NCBI RefSeq assembly: GCF_046224405.1
Contig: NZ_JBJXRK010000006.1
Coordinates: forward strand, 43,437-107,436
Reading direction: 5' to 3'
DNA from: Gudongella sp046224405
GTDB taxonomy: Bacteria > Bacillota > Clostridia > Tissierellales > Tissierellaceae
Length of the DNA: 64,000 nucleotides
The position numbers were made by a program, and so were the translations under genes. The notes beneath the pieces are model-generated. The model saw only the letters and a program-made list of their open reading frames with translations, did no database searches and was not told where the DNA came from. Below are positions 1 through 9,235 of this stretch, piece after piece (position 1 is the first letter of the stretch; each line of letters opens with the position of its first letter).

Positions 1-128
1 CCCTCCGCTTCTATTGTACCCCTTTCTCAATAAATGTGTCCAATAATATCAAAAAATAAGCAAATGTGCTAAAATAGTAGTATATTGGGTAAATATTAAA
101 AAATGCATTTATTAATGGAGGGGTTTTA

Positions 129-992
129 ATGAGCATCAAGATAATTTGTGACAGTGCATGTGACTTGCCGGCATCAATAATTGATGACCTGGGAATCGAG
201 GAGCTTCCCATTGTTGTAATCAAGGGAGAGAAAGAGTACTTTGATAAGGTGAATATAGAGCCGGTGGAAGTATATAACAGTATGAGAGATGGTGAGGTCT
301 TCAAGACTGCTCAGATTACTCCTATTACATTTGAGAACTCATTCGAGAGGCACATTAAGAATGGAGATGAGATCATCTACATCGGATTTTCTTCAGGCTT
401 GTCTTCCACTTTTCAGTCAGCCAACATTGCAAAGCTTTCAGTTCAGGAAAAACACCCTGATGCTGACATTACAATCATAGATACAAAGGCTGCTTCTGGT
501 GGATATGGTCTAGTGGTGTATGAGGCAGGAATGACACTCAAGAATGGAGGTACTAAGGAAGAAATCATTGAAACTGCGGAATTTTTCAGTAAAAACATAG
601 ACCACATATTCACCGTGGACAATATCGAGTATCTCTATAGAGGAGGAAGAGTATCAAGGACCAATGCCATATTGGGAGGAATGTTAAATATAAAGCCAAT
701 ACTTGAAGTCAATGATGGAAAGCTGATACCTCTTGAAAAGATAAGGGGCAAGAACAAGGTCCTCAAGAGAATGGTTGAGCTTGTTGAAGAAAGAAACATT
801 GATTCTGATCTTTCCAACACAATATTCTGCATCACACATGGAGATGATCTGGAGACAGCAGAGAAGTTAAAATCCATGATAAGTGAAAAGTATGGAGCGA
901 AGGACTTTATAGTTAACCATATCGGTGGAGCAATAGGAGCACATGTGGGTCCCGGCTCACTAACGCTCTTTTATTCAAAGCGGAAAAGATAA
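129..992 (+). CDS. DegV family fatty-acid-binding protein
   Basis: A 287-residue DegV protein. The family binds one fatty-acid molecule in the cleft between two alpha/beta domains; some members (FakB) present fatty acids to a kinase partner. Seen here: the N-terminal IICDSACDLP strand-loop, the IGFSSGLSSTFQSA loop near residue 97 that holds the carboxylate in FakB structures, and the C-terminal GPGSLTLFY typical of the family. The length matches family norms. The ATG follows a GGAGGGG ribosome site. No fakA-like kinase is in the window, so whether it acts as FakB or has another role is unknown. Family assignment is firm; the ligand is inferred. Confidence 0.93.
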   Translation: MSIKIICDSACDLPASIIDDLGIEELPIVVIKGEKEYFDKVNIEPVEVYNSMRDGEVFKTAQITPITFENSFERHIKNGDEIIYIGFSSGLSSTFQSANIAKLSVQEKHPDADITIIDTKAASGGYGLVVYEAGMTLKNGGTKEEIIETAEFFSKNIDHIFTVDNIEYLYRGGRVSRTNAILGGMLNIKPILEVNDGKLIPLEKIRGKNKVLKRMVELVEERNIDSDLSNTIFCITHGDDLETAEKLKSMISEKYGAKDFIVNHIGGAIGAHVGPGSLTLFYSKRKR

Positions 993-1022
993 AATAATCA
1001 AATGACGCAGAGGGAGGATTTT

Positions 1023-2078
1023 ATGAGAGTTCTAAGAGCAATACTTACAATATCGGGCATAATAATCCTTCTTTTTGCGTCTTTCTTAATTTACATTACC
1101 ACAACAGACATGAAGCCGGAAGAGATTGAAGTTCTATCTGTAAAGAACAACCAAATGAAGGAAGTCCCAGTGGGTGAACCTATTGTTATAACAACCTACA
1201 ATATAGGGTATGCAGGCCTTGACAAGACCCAGGACTTCTTTGCAGACGGAGGAGCAAGGTCAAGGGCTGAGAGTCTGGATGCTGTGGTTCTAAATTTGGA
1301 GGCTGTCATTGAAACTCTGGACAGGACGGAATCAGATATTCTGATTCTGCAGGAGGTTGATCAGGATTCATCAAGAAGCTTTGGGATGGACCAGGTGGAT
1401 ATTTTGGAAAACTCCTACCCGAACCTGGGTCATGTATTTGGACTTAACTACAGGGTTCCATGGGTTCCGGTGCCAATTACAAATCCAATGGGTAAGGCAA
1501 CATCAGGGATAATGACCATGACCAGATATAATGTTGAAAGGGCAGTGAGATATCAGCTTCCTGGAGAAGAGGAATGGCCTGTCAATCTGTTTGAGCTGGA
1601 CCGATGCTTCATGGAAACAAGACTTAAGGCTTCAAATGGCAAGGAAGTCGTTGTTGTAAACCTTCATCTGTCGGCTTTTGACAAGGGTGGAATAATAAGG
1701 CTAAGACAGCTGGAATACCTGAAAGATTATCTTGAAGCGGAGTACAAAGAGGGAAACTACATAATTGCAGGTGGGGACTGGAACCACAATTTGCCGGGAA
1801 CCGATCCTATGGACTTCGATGCTTCTGAGGCCTGGCCATTTTGGCTAAAGGATATTCCAGAGAATTATCATGTGGAGGGATATGATTGGGCAGTGGATCC
1901 AAGCTGTCCGACTGTGAGAACCCTGGAAAGGCCTTATGTGGATGGGTACAATTTCAAGGCGGTAATAGATGGATTTCTCATATCAGACAATATTGAGATA
2001 ATTGCTGTAGAGGGCATTGACACTAATTTTGAGAATACAGATCACAATCCTGTAAAATTGGATATCGTCTTGAAATAA
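1023..2078 (+). CDS. Membrane-anchored endonuclease/exonuclease/phosphatase family protein
   Basis: A 351-residue EEP-fold metal-dependent phosphodiesterase. Residues about 5-25 form one hydrophobic segment (signal anchor), placing the enzyme outside the membrane. EEP motifs in order: TYNIGYAG, ILILQEVDQDS (metal-binding Glu), VNLHLSAFD, AGGDWNHN and the terminal DHNPV with the catalytic His. The upstream ATG at 1002 has no ribosome site, whereas the ATG at 1023 follows GAGGGAGG at correct spacing, so 1023 is used. It starts 30 bases after degV and is probably co-transcribed. The substrate (lipid head group, nucleic acid or phosphoinositide-like) cannot be told from sequence. Confidence 0.85.
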   Translation: MRVLRAILTISGIIILLFASFLIYITTTDMKPEEIEVLSVKNNQMKEVPVGEPIVITTYNIGYAGLDKTQDFFADGGARSRAESLDAVVLNLEAVIETLDRTESDILILQEVDQDSSRSFGMDQVDILENSYPNLGHVFGLNYRVPWVPVPITNPMGKATSGIMTMTRYNVERAVRYQLPGEEEWPVNLFELDRCFMETRLKASNGKEVVVVNLHLSAFDKGGIIRLRQLEYLKDYLEAEYKEGNYIIAGGDWNHNLPGTDPMDFDASEAWPFWLKDIPENYHVEGYDWAVDPSCPTVRTLERPYVDGYNFKAVIDGFLISDNIEIIAVEGIDTNFENTDHNPVKLDIVLK

Positions 2079-2114
2079 CATACTTTTGAAACCAATACGG
2101 AAATGAGGGATAGG

Positions 2115-2840
2115 ATGAAGAAAACGGCAGCTTTTTTTGATATAGATGGAACCATATTCAGGAATTCTCTAATGATAGAGCATTTTAAGAAATTAATCGC
2201 TTTTGAAATAATCAATCCGGAGGTATGGTACACAAAGGTTAAGAAGGCATATGATGACTGGGAAAAACGGTACGCGGATTTTGAGGAATATCTAGAGATC
2301 CTGGCAGGCGTATATCTTGAGGAACTCAAGGGTATAAAGCGTGAACATATAGAATTTGTGGCAAACAATGTAATAGAGTCAAACTGGGACATGGTTTACA
2401 AGTATTCACGTGAGCAGATTGAATGGCACAGAAAAATGGGGCATGAGGTATTTTTCATATCGGGAAGCCCTGACTTTCTGGTTTCCAAAATGGCAGAAAA
2501 ATATGGAGCCACCGAATATAGAGGAACCAAGTATCTTGTTGATGCTGATAACTGCTATACGGGTGAGATTATCAGAATGTGGGATTCGACAAGCAAGAAA
2601 AAGGTTTTGGATGAAATAATTGACAAGTATCAGGTTGACTTGGTTAGAAGCTATGCCTACGGCGACACAAAGGGAGACCTTTCAATGCTTAGAAGGATGG
2701 GCAATCCTGTTGCAATCAACCCCAATAAGGAATTGCTTCTAATGATAAAGGAAGATGAATACCTTTCCAAAAGAATATCTATCATTGTGGAGAGAAAGAA
2801 TGTCATATATAAATGTGGTGCTGATATAGAACTTTTATAG
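2115..2840 (+). CDS. HAD-superfamily (subfamily IB, SerB-like) phosphatase
   Basis: A 241-residue HAD hydrolase of the phosphoserine-phosphatase-like IB group. Visible motifs: motif I FFDIDGTIF with the nucleophile and acid-base aspartates, motif II ISGSP, a lysine before motif III, and motif III YGDTKGDLSML. An alpha-helical cap lies between motif I and motif II, as in subfamily IB. The ATG at 2115 has GAGGGATAGG just upstream; the ATG at 2103 lacks a good site. It follows the EEP gene by 36 bases and is likely in the same operon. The substrate is unknown; phosphoserine or a lipid phosphate are possibilities. Confidence 0.87.
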   Translation: MKKTAAFFDIDGTIFRNSLMIEHFKKLIAFEIINPEVWYTKVKKAYDDWEKRYADFEEYLEILAGVYLEELKGIKREHIEFVANNVIESNWDMVYKYSREQIEWHRKMGHEVFFISGSPDFLVSKMAEKYGATEYRGTKYLVDADNCYTGEIIRMWDSTSKKKVLDEIIDKYQVDLVRSYAYGDTKGDLSMLRRMGNPVAINPNKELLLMIKEDEYLSKRISIIVERKNVIYKCGADIELL

Positions 2841-2940
2841 ATGGACTTGCTATAGTTATTGTAAAGAATTCGTAAATTTTTCTCTTTCAAGCTGATGTAT
2901 AATCATAGTGAGTAAGGATATACGAAAGAGGTGATTGACA

Positions 2941-4011
2941 GTGAGAGGATGGAATGCATTTAAAGCCATGGCATTAATTACGACAATATCAATGTTGATG
3001 ATAGCCTGTACGCCTGTGACTGAAATATCTGATGAAACAAATCAGGAACAGGTGGTTGTGGATAAGGCTTCCATAAATGATTATTATCCATTTATCCATA
3101 ATAGTACCTACGAATATGAAGGTTATGGAAATGAATATGCTGAACAGAGTATTTATTTGGAATATGAGAATGGTCAGAGAGGGCAGTATAGGATAAAAAA
3201 TCCTGGAACTGAAGCGGTAAAAATCATTGAACGGACAGCGGGTTCAATACGGGAAGTCTATTTGGAAGGTGAGTTCTATCACACAGAGAATATTTTATCA
3301 ATAGCCGCTGCAAAGAATAATGTACTCATTAAGGAGCCATTGGAAGTAGGTAATGAATGGGAGCTTGAAGATGGCAACAAGAGAGAGATCACTGGAATTG
3401 ATGTTGATTTTATGACACCCTTTGATAGCTTCAAAGCCCTTGAGGTGACTACCTATCTTGATCAAGGCAGGATCCAGAGGGATTATTACGCAAAGGAGGT
3501 TGGATTGGTAGGGACTGTCTATGAGGATGGAGAAACAATGATTAGCAGTCTTTTAAGCGTGATTGTGGAAGGCTCCTACGAAAAGGAAGCTAGATTGTTT
3601 TATCCCGTAGAGAGCGATAGAGACATTGTGACAAAATATGTGGACCATAAATTTGAATTCAACACAAATGATCAACTGGAGAATGTTTTTGAGGAATTTT
3701 TCAAAAAACCGGTCAGTGAAGGCTTAAGCAAGGTTATATCTGATGATACAATGATAAACAGCATATTCCTTGACAAGGGAACATGGACTGTTAAGGTTGA
3801 CTTTTCAAGAGAGCTCATTCCAGGCTGGAATGCTGGGTCATCATTGGAGTTTGAGCTTATAAATAGTATAGTAAGTACTTTTGGTGAATTCTACGACACG
3901 GACAGGGTATACCTTTCCATAGAGGGAGTCCCATTTGAATCAGGACACTATGGCTCACTTGAGAATGAAGTTTTTCAGGTAAATACTGAAGGAATCGAAG
4001 AATATAAATGA
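2941..4011 (+). CDS. Lipoprotein with C-terminal GerMN domain
   Basis: A 356-residue predicted lipoprotein. A GTG start fits the AGAGGTG ribosome site; the TTG six bases upstream is too close to it. A hydrophobic signal peptide ends in LMIAC, making Cys23 the lipidated residue. Residues about 45-200 form a soluble domain that I do not recognise. Residues about 205-350 look like a GerMN domain: a predicted alpha/beta unit with TWTVKVDFSREL and a Glu-rich strand near VYLSIEGVP. GerMN occurs in the sporulation/germination protein GerM and in other envelope lipoproteins, so a role outside the membrane is inferred. Transcription converges with the helicase gene. Confidence 0.8.
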   Translation: MRGWNAFKAMALITTISMLMIACTPVTEISDETNQEQVVVDKASINDYYPFIHNSTYEYEGYGNEYAEQSIYLEYENGQRGQYRIKNPGTEAVKIIERTAGSIREVYLEGEFYHTENILSIAAAKNNVLIKEPLEVGNEWELEDGNKREITGIDVDFMTPFDSFKALEVTTYLDQGRIQRDYYAKEVGLVGTVYEDGETMISSLLSVIVEGSYEKEARLFYPVESDRDIVTKYVDHKFEFNTNDQLENVFEEFFKKPVSEGLSKVISDDTMINSIFLDKGTWTVKVDFSRELIPGWNAGSSLEFELINSIVSTFGEFYDTDRVYLSIEGVPFESGHYGSLENEVFQVNTEGIEEYK

Positions 4012-4015
4012 TATG

Positions 4016-4050
4016 GAAGGATAGTTCAAAACGGGAACTATCCTTCTTTT
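4016..4050. terminator. Bidirectional terminator between lipoprotein and helicase genes
   Basis: GGATAGTTC (4019-4027) pairs with GAACTATCC (4035-4043) and is followed by TTCTTTT. The stem also covers the stop codon of the minus-strand helicase, so it can serve both convergent genes. Confidence 0.8.
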
Positions 4051-5906
4051 GTGATCATCTCAAGCTCTGAAAGGAAGCCTGAAGCCTCAGTATTCTTGTC
4101 GTCCAGTGTTTCGTAGAACATTAGGTCAAGTGAAGCTTTTGCCCTTGTCATTCCTACATAGAACAGTCTTCTTTCCTCCTCCAGAAGAGAAGGGTCGCCT
4201 TCCTCCATAGCTTCGATACTTGCAGCCGAAGGAAATGAACGATTAACCAGATCGATGATAAATACATTGTCAAATTCAAGGCCTTTTGCTGAATGGACGG
4301 TTGACAGGGTTAGATTGCACCAGTTATTGGAGGATTGAACCATTAGCTCCTTCAAGGAATTCATTCTTTCCTTAAACTGAGGGTAATTGCCGGTTTGCGC
4401 TGCTATTAACTCCATGTGGTACAGCATTTCCTTTAATTGTTCAAAGGTGTAGCCGAATCTTAGGGAATTTTCATGGATATAGCTATCATAGTTCAGGTGA
4501 ATCCGTATATATCTTAAGGCCTTTGCAGGAGTCATTTTTTGTAGTTTCTTAAAGTCAATCTCCAATTCAAGAAGCTTCTTTCTGTAGAACTCGGATATTC
4601 CTGGATATTTTAAAAGCTCCTTAAAGACATTACGTTCTATGGTTCTTACCTTAAGCCAATCTATCATTTTTCTTGAAATATAACCCTTCATCTTATAGAA
4701 AATCTGCTCGAATACCTCCACACTGGAACCATCAGATGCCAACTCCATAAAGGCATAAATATCCTTCACTAGCCAATGGTTGAAAAACTTCAACTTCACA
4801 TCTCTCATGTAAAACTGCCTGTTGTTCTTTTCAAGATAGTTCATCAGGCCCAGAGCTGAAAGATTGTTCCTGTAGAGCACAGCAGCCTTGTTTTGTGGAG
4901 ACTTGCTGATTTGCTTAAGGATATAGCTGTACTGGTCCTCCACGGTTCTGAACTTCATAACCTGGACAGCCTTGTTGTAGGGATTCTCCGTAGAAACATT
5001 CTTTACATACCTGGATCTGTTTTGCTTGATGAAGCTGTTGGAAAGTTTGACGATATTTCTTGAGGAACGATAGTTAATTTCCATGTAAAATACCTTTCCC
5101 TCGGGGTAGCTGCTGTTGAAATCTAGTAATCCTTGAGGATAAGCTCCTCTAAAGCCATAAATTGATTGATCATCATCTGCAACTATGAAAATATTATTTC
5201 TTGGTGCAGCCATAAGCTTAAGCAACTCCAGCTGTATTCTTGAAGTGTCCTGACCCTCGTCAAGCTGTATATAATCATACTTTCTTCTATAGTAGTCAAG
5301 AGCTTTGGGATTCTCCACCAATAGCCTATGACTCATAGTCAGGAGATCGTCAAAGTCCAGAAGTCTGTTCTTGTATTTCGCATCTTCGTAAAGCTTGAAC
5401 ATCTGTGTAAACTCAGATGCTTCTATTCTTTTAGTCTTGCCTAAAGCATCAGGTGCGATCATCATGTTCTTCGCATAACCATAATAGCTTAAGAATGCCT
5501 CCAGCTTTTCCTCTGTTATGACCGAGGAGTAGAGGGACTTATATATGTCCTTGATAATCCTGTATTTATTTATTGATTCCCTGTCATCCTCAATAAGACG
5601 ATAGGTGATTTTCTTTTTTCTCGAGTAATCCTTGATTATTCTGAAGCAGAAAGCATGTATCGTTGAAAAGTCAGGACGGGAATCTTCCTGGGAAAAAGTT
5701 TTTGAATACCTTCTGTTCATATCCATGGCGGATGCTTTGCTAAAGGTTATTGAAAGTATTCGTTCTGGCTTGACACCGTGGTCGTTTATTAATTTGTTCA
5801 CTCGGTGAATTATAACGGTGGTCTTGCCTGAGCCTGGGACAGCCAGGATTAGAGCAGGGCCATCTTTGTGATTTATCGCATCCATCTGTGTCTTGCTGAG
5901 TATCAT
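4038..5906 (-). CDS. UvrD/Rep-family superfamily I DNA helicase
   Basis: A 622-residue 3'-5' SF1A helicase; ATP-driven strand separation in repair or replication-fork restart is the family role. Motifs in order: Q motif LSKTQMDAI, Walker A AVPGSGKTT, DFDDLL, Walker B LDEGQD (usually DEFQD), motif III ADDDQSIYGFRG, motif IV NYRSS, motif V TVHSAKGLEFD, motif VI RRLFYVGMTRA. The ATG at 5906 has AGGAGGAA upstream; the longer frame starting at 5945 lacks one. It is shorter than PcrA (about 720 residues), lacking much of the C-terminal tail, so it is a UvrD-like paralogue rather than clear PcrA. It runs alone on the minus strand. Confidence 0.92.
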   Translation of the reverse strand: MILSKTQMDAINHKDGPALILAVPGSGKTTVIIHRVNKLINDHGVKPERILSITFSKASAMDMNRRYSKTFSQEDSRPDFSTIHAFCFRIIKDYSRKKKITYRLIEDDRESINKYRIIKDIYKSLYSSVITEEKLEAFLSYYGYAKNMMIAPDALGKTKRIEASEFTQMFKLYEDAKYKNRLLDFDDLLTMSHRLLVENPKALDYYRRKYDYIQLDEGQDTSRIQLELLKLMAAPRNNIFIVADDDQSIYGFRGAYPQGLLDFNSSYPEGKVFYMEINYRSSRNIVKLSNSFIKQNRSRYVKNVSTENPYNKAVQVMKFRTVEDQYSYILKQISKSPQNKAAVLYRNNLSALGLMNYLEKNNRQFYMRDVKLKFFNHWLVKDIYAFMELASDGSSVEVFEQIFYKMKGYISRKMIDWLKVRTIERNVFKELLKYPGISEFYRKKLLELEIDFKKLQKMTPAKALRYIRIHLNYDSYIHENSLRFGYTFEQLKEMLYHMELIAAQTGNYPQFKERMNSLKELMVQSSNNWCNLTLSTVHSAKGLEFDNVFIIDLVNRSFPSAASIEAMEEGDPSLLEEERRLFYVGMTRAKASLDLMFYETLDDKNTEASGFLSELEMITKEG

Positions 5907-6039
5907 ATTATTCCTCCTATGCTGTTGCAACTTAAATTTTAACACAAAAATGGGGAATAATGTAGTAAACTGATATTAGACCCTTTATAATCGGGTAACA
6001 ATGTAATATAATTGTGGTAGTTTAAATGAGGTGAATACT

Positions 6040-6597
6040 TTGAAAGATATATTTAAAAGGTTTGATGACCATTTTATACAATTATTGAACTCCAGGATAA
6101 AGAACCCTTACCTGGATAGATTTATGCTAAGGATAACCGATCTGGGGGGAGCTGTTTTTACCTCTATATTTGCATCTGGATTGGTTCTTTTAGGTGACAA
6201 GAACACTAAACTCCTGGGACTTGAAGCAATACTGGCACTTTTCTTCGGGCAGATATTTGTTCAGTCCTTAAAAAAGCTCATGAGTAGGGAAAGACCCTAC
6301 AAGATCATTGAGCAGCTGCATACATTCGGGATTGACCTTAGGGATTACTCTTTTCCATCTGGACATACAACTGCAAGCTTTTCGCTGGCCACTACAATCG
6401 CAGTTAACATGCCTAGGCTAACTGTCTTTATTTTCCTATTGGCATTGTTGATTGGCGTTAGCAGAATATATCTGGGAGTACACTACCCAACCGATGTAGC
6501 TGCAGGAATATTGCTTGGAGTATTTGCAAGCCTTGTAATACATTTCTATTTTATTGAAACTGTTGATAGAATTGCGTTTTTCCTTGGAGTTAACTGA
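6040..6597 (+). CDS. PAP2-family membrane phosphatase
   Basis: A 185-residue type-2 phosphatidic-acid phosphatase family protein, possibly acting on undecaprenyl diphosphate or another lipid phosphate. The three active-site motifs are intact: KKLMSRERPYK (KX6RP), FPSGHT (PSGH) and SRIYLGVHYPTD (SRX5HX3D). About five hydrophobic segments are seen. The TTG at 6040 sits at correct distance from GAGGTG; the GTG at 6031 lies within that site. It is divergent from the helicase across an 85-base gap containing a TATAAT near 6007. Family is certain; the lipid substrate is inferred. Confidence 0.9.
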   Translation: MKDIFKRFDDHFIQLLNSRIKNPYLDRFMLRITDLGGAVFTSIFASGLVLLGDKNTKLLGLEAILALFFGQIFVQSLKKLMSRERPYKIIEQLHTFGIDLRDYSFPSGHTTASFSLATTIAVNMPRLTVFIFLLALLIGVSRIYLGVHYPTDVAAGILLGVFASLVIHFYFIETVDRIAFFLGVN

Positions 6598-6647
6598 CAA
6601 GGGATGCAATCAAAAATATAATCTGATCAAACAAGGAGGAATGGGAA

Positions 6648-7457
6648 ATGAACATGACAAGTTTTTTGAAAAGCAGAAAATCAACCAGGGAATTCAAGAA
6701 GAAAAATTTAACCGAAAAGGATCTTCTAAAGGTTAAAGAGCTAATTGAAAAGATCAATGAAGAGATCAAGGAAATCAATATGGAGGTTAAGCTTTATGAA
6801 TTTGGAAAGAGGATATATGACAGTCTAAAAGGTGTTGGTGGCTATGCCGGAGTCATGATAGAGAGTCCTCATTATATAGCTTTGGATTTGAAGGCTCATG
6901 GTCCTGAGGAGAAGCTTAACAGCGGCTACCATATGGAAAAAATGGTTACAAGATTAAATGATATGGGTATTGGAACATGCTGGGTAACAATAAACGATCT
7001 TGATATGGAAAGGATGAAGGCCATATTTGGAGAGGATACAGGGGAAAATGATTATTTGTTGGCCATAGGATATCCAAAGCCAAAGAATCCATTTATCCAT
7101 GAACAATTCAGTGAAAGACTTGGAGTTGAGGAAATAGCCTTTCACGAAACCTTGTCAAAGCCTGCCGACATGAATTTCCTCGAGGAAAGAGGCTTGGGAG
7201 ATATTATGTTTTATGTAAGGTTTGCACCTTCAAGCAAGAATCTTCAACCTTGGAGATTCATTATTCACGATAATCATGTGGAGCTTGCAATAGAAGAGAT
7301 TAACAATGAATTTTGCTATACTGATGCTGGAATTGCAATGTACTACTTTGAGGAACTGGCAAGAACCCAGGGGATAAAAAACAAATGGGCAGTGAATATG
7401 GAACCTGTTGAAGTAAAGGGCAAAAAGTTCATGTTTATTGGAAAGTATGTACTTTAG
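6648..7457 (+). CDS. Nitroreductase-family protein (TM1586-type)
   Basis: A 269-residue protein of the TM1586 nitroreductase group, a version with two half-domains in one chain. Seen: the N-terminal FLKSRKSTREFK motif of FMN-dependent nitroreductases, the MEKMVTRLNDMGIGTCWV segment, and a C-terminal repeat-like FAPSSKNLQPWRFI that is the usual FMN-binding 'PSxxNxQPW' signature. FMN-dependent NAD(P)H oxidoreductase activity is inferred; the natural substrate is unknown. An AAGGAGGA site precedes the ATG at 6648 by seven bases, which decides against the ATG at 6641. Confidence 0.85.
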   Translation: MNMTSFLKSRKSTREFKKKNLTEKDLLKVKELIEKINEEIKEINMEVKLYEFGKRIYDSLKGVGGYAGVMIESPHYIALDLKAHGPEEKLNSGYHMEKMVTRLNDMGIGTCWVTINDLDMERMKAIFGEDTGENDYLLAIGYPKPKNPFIHEQFSERLGVEEIAFHETLSKPADMNFLEERGLGDIMFYVRFAPSSKNLQPWRFIIHDNHVELAIEEINNEFCYTDAGIAMYYFEELARTQGIKNKWAVNMEPVEVKGKKFMFIGKYVL

Positions 7458-7462
7458 AATTT

Positions 7463-7491
7463 AAAAAGTAGGGGGGAACCTCTACTTTTTT
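7463..7491 (+). terminator. Rho-independent terminator after nitroreductase gene
   Basis: GTAGGGG pairs with CCTCTAC around a GGAA loop (one G-T pair), extended by flanking A/T pairs, and is followed by a T run. Confidence 0.75.
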
Positions 7492-7523
7492 CTCAGGTTG
7501 TGTTAAAATAAGAGGGAGAAAAA

Positions 7524-8492
7524 ATGATTAGAAGAATGAGAAATTATAGAGTGATGGCTGAAGATTTTTATTTGGAGGGTAACATATCCAAGGCTTTGTC
7601 AATGTATAGGAAAGCCCTTAAATTTTCAAGAACCAAGGAAGATACCAGCCTGCTCCTTTTCAACGTAGGTGTTATTCTAACAGAACTGGGAAAAATTGAT
7701 GGGGCTGTCAAATGCTACAATAAAATCATTGACATTAACCCAGCATATGTTGATGCGTACTATCAACTTGGAGTAATAAGCGAGGACAGGGGAGATTATG
7801 AGGCTGCAATGGATTTTTACAGAAGTGCATTGAGGATTGAGTCGAAGGACACCTTAAGCATGTATAACCTTGCCAATCTCTATGACCTGAAGGGTGAAGA
7901 AGAAAGAGCCAGGGGTCTATACCAAAAAATTCTAAGGCTTGAACCTGATCATCCCTACACCTTAAACAATTTAGGTGCTATACTTGAATCAGAAGAGAGA
8001 TATGAAGAAGCTTACAAGCTTATAAGTAGAAGTATTGATTCAAAGGACGACTTTTTTATGTCCCACTTTAACATGGGTGTCGTTTTAAAGGCCTTGGGAG
8101 AGTATGAGAGGGCACTTCGCCACTATGAAAGGTCTATTGAGTTGAATTCCCGGTATCACTATTCATACCTTAATATGTCAGCAATTTACATTGAGAGGGG
8201 AGAGTACAGGGAAGCCATCGAGATATTGACCAAGGGAATAGTTGCAAATCCAGGTGCCCACGACCTATACTACAATAGGGCTTGTTCCCTTGCAATGCTT
8301 GAAAATAAGGAAGAGGCCATGGATGACATTGAAAGATCCCTGAAAATGCATCCTCCGCTTATGAAATGGGTTCTATGGGACAAGGATTTAGATTCACTGC
8401 GAGAAGACAAAAGACTTAAAAAAATAATAGAAAAGTACAACTTGACAAAAGGAAAGGAAGAAACAGATGATAATGGTCAAAACCAACGATGA
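7524..8492 (+). CDS. Tetratricopeptide-repeat protein
   Basis: A 322-residue soluble protein made almost entirely of TPR units, about seven, from residue 10 to 280. The repeats show the usual spaced small and aromatic residues (for example IDINPAYVDAYYQLGVI and LRLEPDHPYTLNNLGAI). TPR proteins are interaction scaffolds; no catalytic domain, signal peptide or membrane segment is present. Its 3' end overlaps the start of the methionine aminopeptidase gene, suggesting translational coupling, though a functional link is not obvious. A weak extended -10 (TGTTAAAAT, 7501-7509) precedes it. Confidence 0.85.
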   Translation: MIRRMRNYRVMAEDFYLEGNISKALSMYRKALKFSRTKEDTSLLLFNVGVILTELGKIDGAVKCYNKIIDINPAYVDAYYQLGVISEDRGDYEAAMDFYRSALRIESKDTLSMYNLANLYDLKGEEERARGLYQKILRLEPDHPYTLNNLGAILESEERYEEAYKLISRSIDSKDDFFMSHFNMGVVLKALGEYERALRHYERSIELNSRYHYSYLNMSAIYIERGEYREAIEILTKGIVANPGAHDLYYNRACSLAMLENKEEAMDDIERSLKMHPPLMKWVLWDKDLDSLREDKRLKKIIEKYNLTKGKEETDDNGQNQR

Positions 8493-9225
8493 AATCCTAA
8501 AGATGAAGAAAGCAGGAGAGATACTGGCAGGTCTACACAAGGAAATTAAGAATATAATCAAGCCTGGTATTACAACAATGGAAATAGACAAGTTTGTTGA
8601 GGAGTATCTAGAGGAGAGGGGAGCCTACCCGGAACAAAAGGGTTATCACGGCTATCCCTATGCTACCTGCGCTTCCATAAATGACGAGATATGTCATGGA
8701 TTTCCAAGGAATGAGGCCCTTCAAAACGGAGATATTGTTTCCATAGATATGGTTGTGAGGTATGATGGGTGGTTAGCTGATTCAGCCTGGAGCTATGGAG
8801 TTGGAGAAATTTCGGAAGGTGCGAAGAAATTGATGGAGGTTACCAGGGAAGCACTTTATCTTGGAATTGATAAAGCCGTGCCGGGTAATCGACTTGGAGA
8901 TATTGGACATGCAATACAAGAGCATGTTGAAAAAAATGGATTTTCTGTTGTGAGAGATTTTGTCGGTCACGGAATTGGGAAGGATATGCATGAGGATCCT
9001 CAGGTTCCCCACTATGGCAAACCTGGACGAGGTGCAAGACTTGTCGAGGGTATGGTAATAACAATAGAGCCAATGGTAAATAGCGGAGAATGGAACATGA
9101 AACTGGATGATAACAAATGGACTGCGAGAACTGTTGATGGTAGCCTATCAGCCCAGTATGAGCATACAATAGCAATCACTGCAGATGGTCCGGTGATACT
9201 GACCGACCAGGGAGAGGAAAGATAA
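8467..9225 (+). CDS. map: Type I methionyl aminopeptidase
   Basis: A 252-residue M24A peptidase that removes N-terminal methionine from nascent proteins. All five metal ligands of the pita-bread fold are present: Asp in VSIDM, Asp in LADSAWS, His in GHGIG, Glu in ITIEPM and Glu in QYEHT. There is no N-terminal zinc-binding extension. It overlaps the preceding TPR gene by 26 bases; ATGs at 8467 and 8473 are both possible. Clostridia usually carry a second map in the ribosomal-protein cluster, so this may be an additional copy. Function is confident from the active site. Confidence 0.93.
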   Translation: MIMVKTNDEILKMKKAGEILAGLHKEIKNIIKPGITTMEIDKFVEEYLEERGAYPEQKGYHGYPYATCASINDEICHGFPRNEALQNGDIVSIDMVVRYDGWLADSAWSYGVGEISEGAKKLMEVTREALYLGIDKAVPGNRLGDIGHAIQEHVEKNGFSVVRDFVGHGIGKDMHEDPQVPHYGKPGRGARLVEGMVITIEPMVNSGEWNMKLDDNKWTARTVDGSLSAQYEHTIAITADGPVILTDQGEER

Positions 9226-9235
9226 GGTGAGATAA

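Noticed and set aside
1..128. Promoter for degV
   Set aside because: TAAAAT near 71-76 could be a -10 but no acceptable -35 is present at 17 bases.
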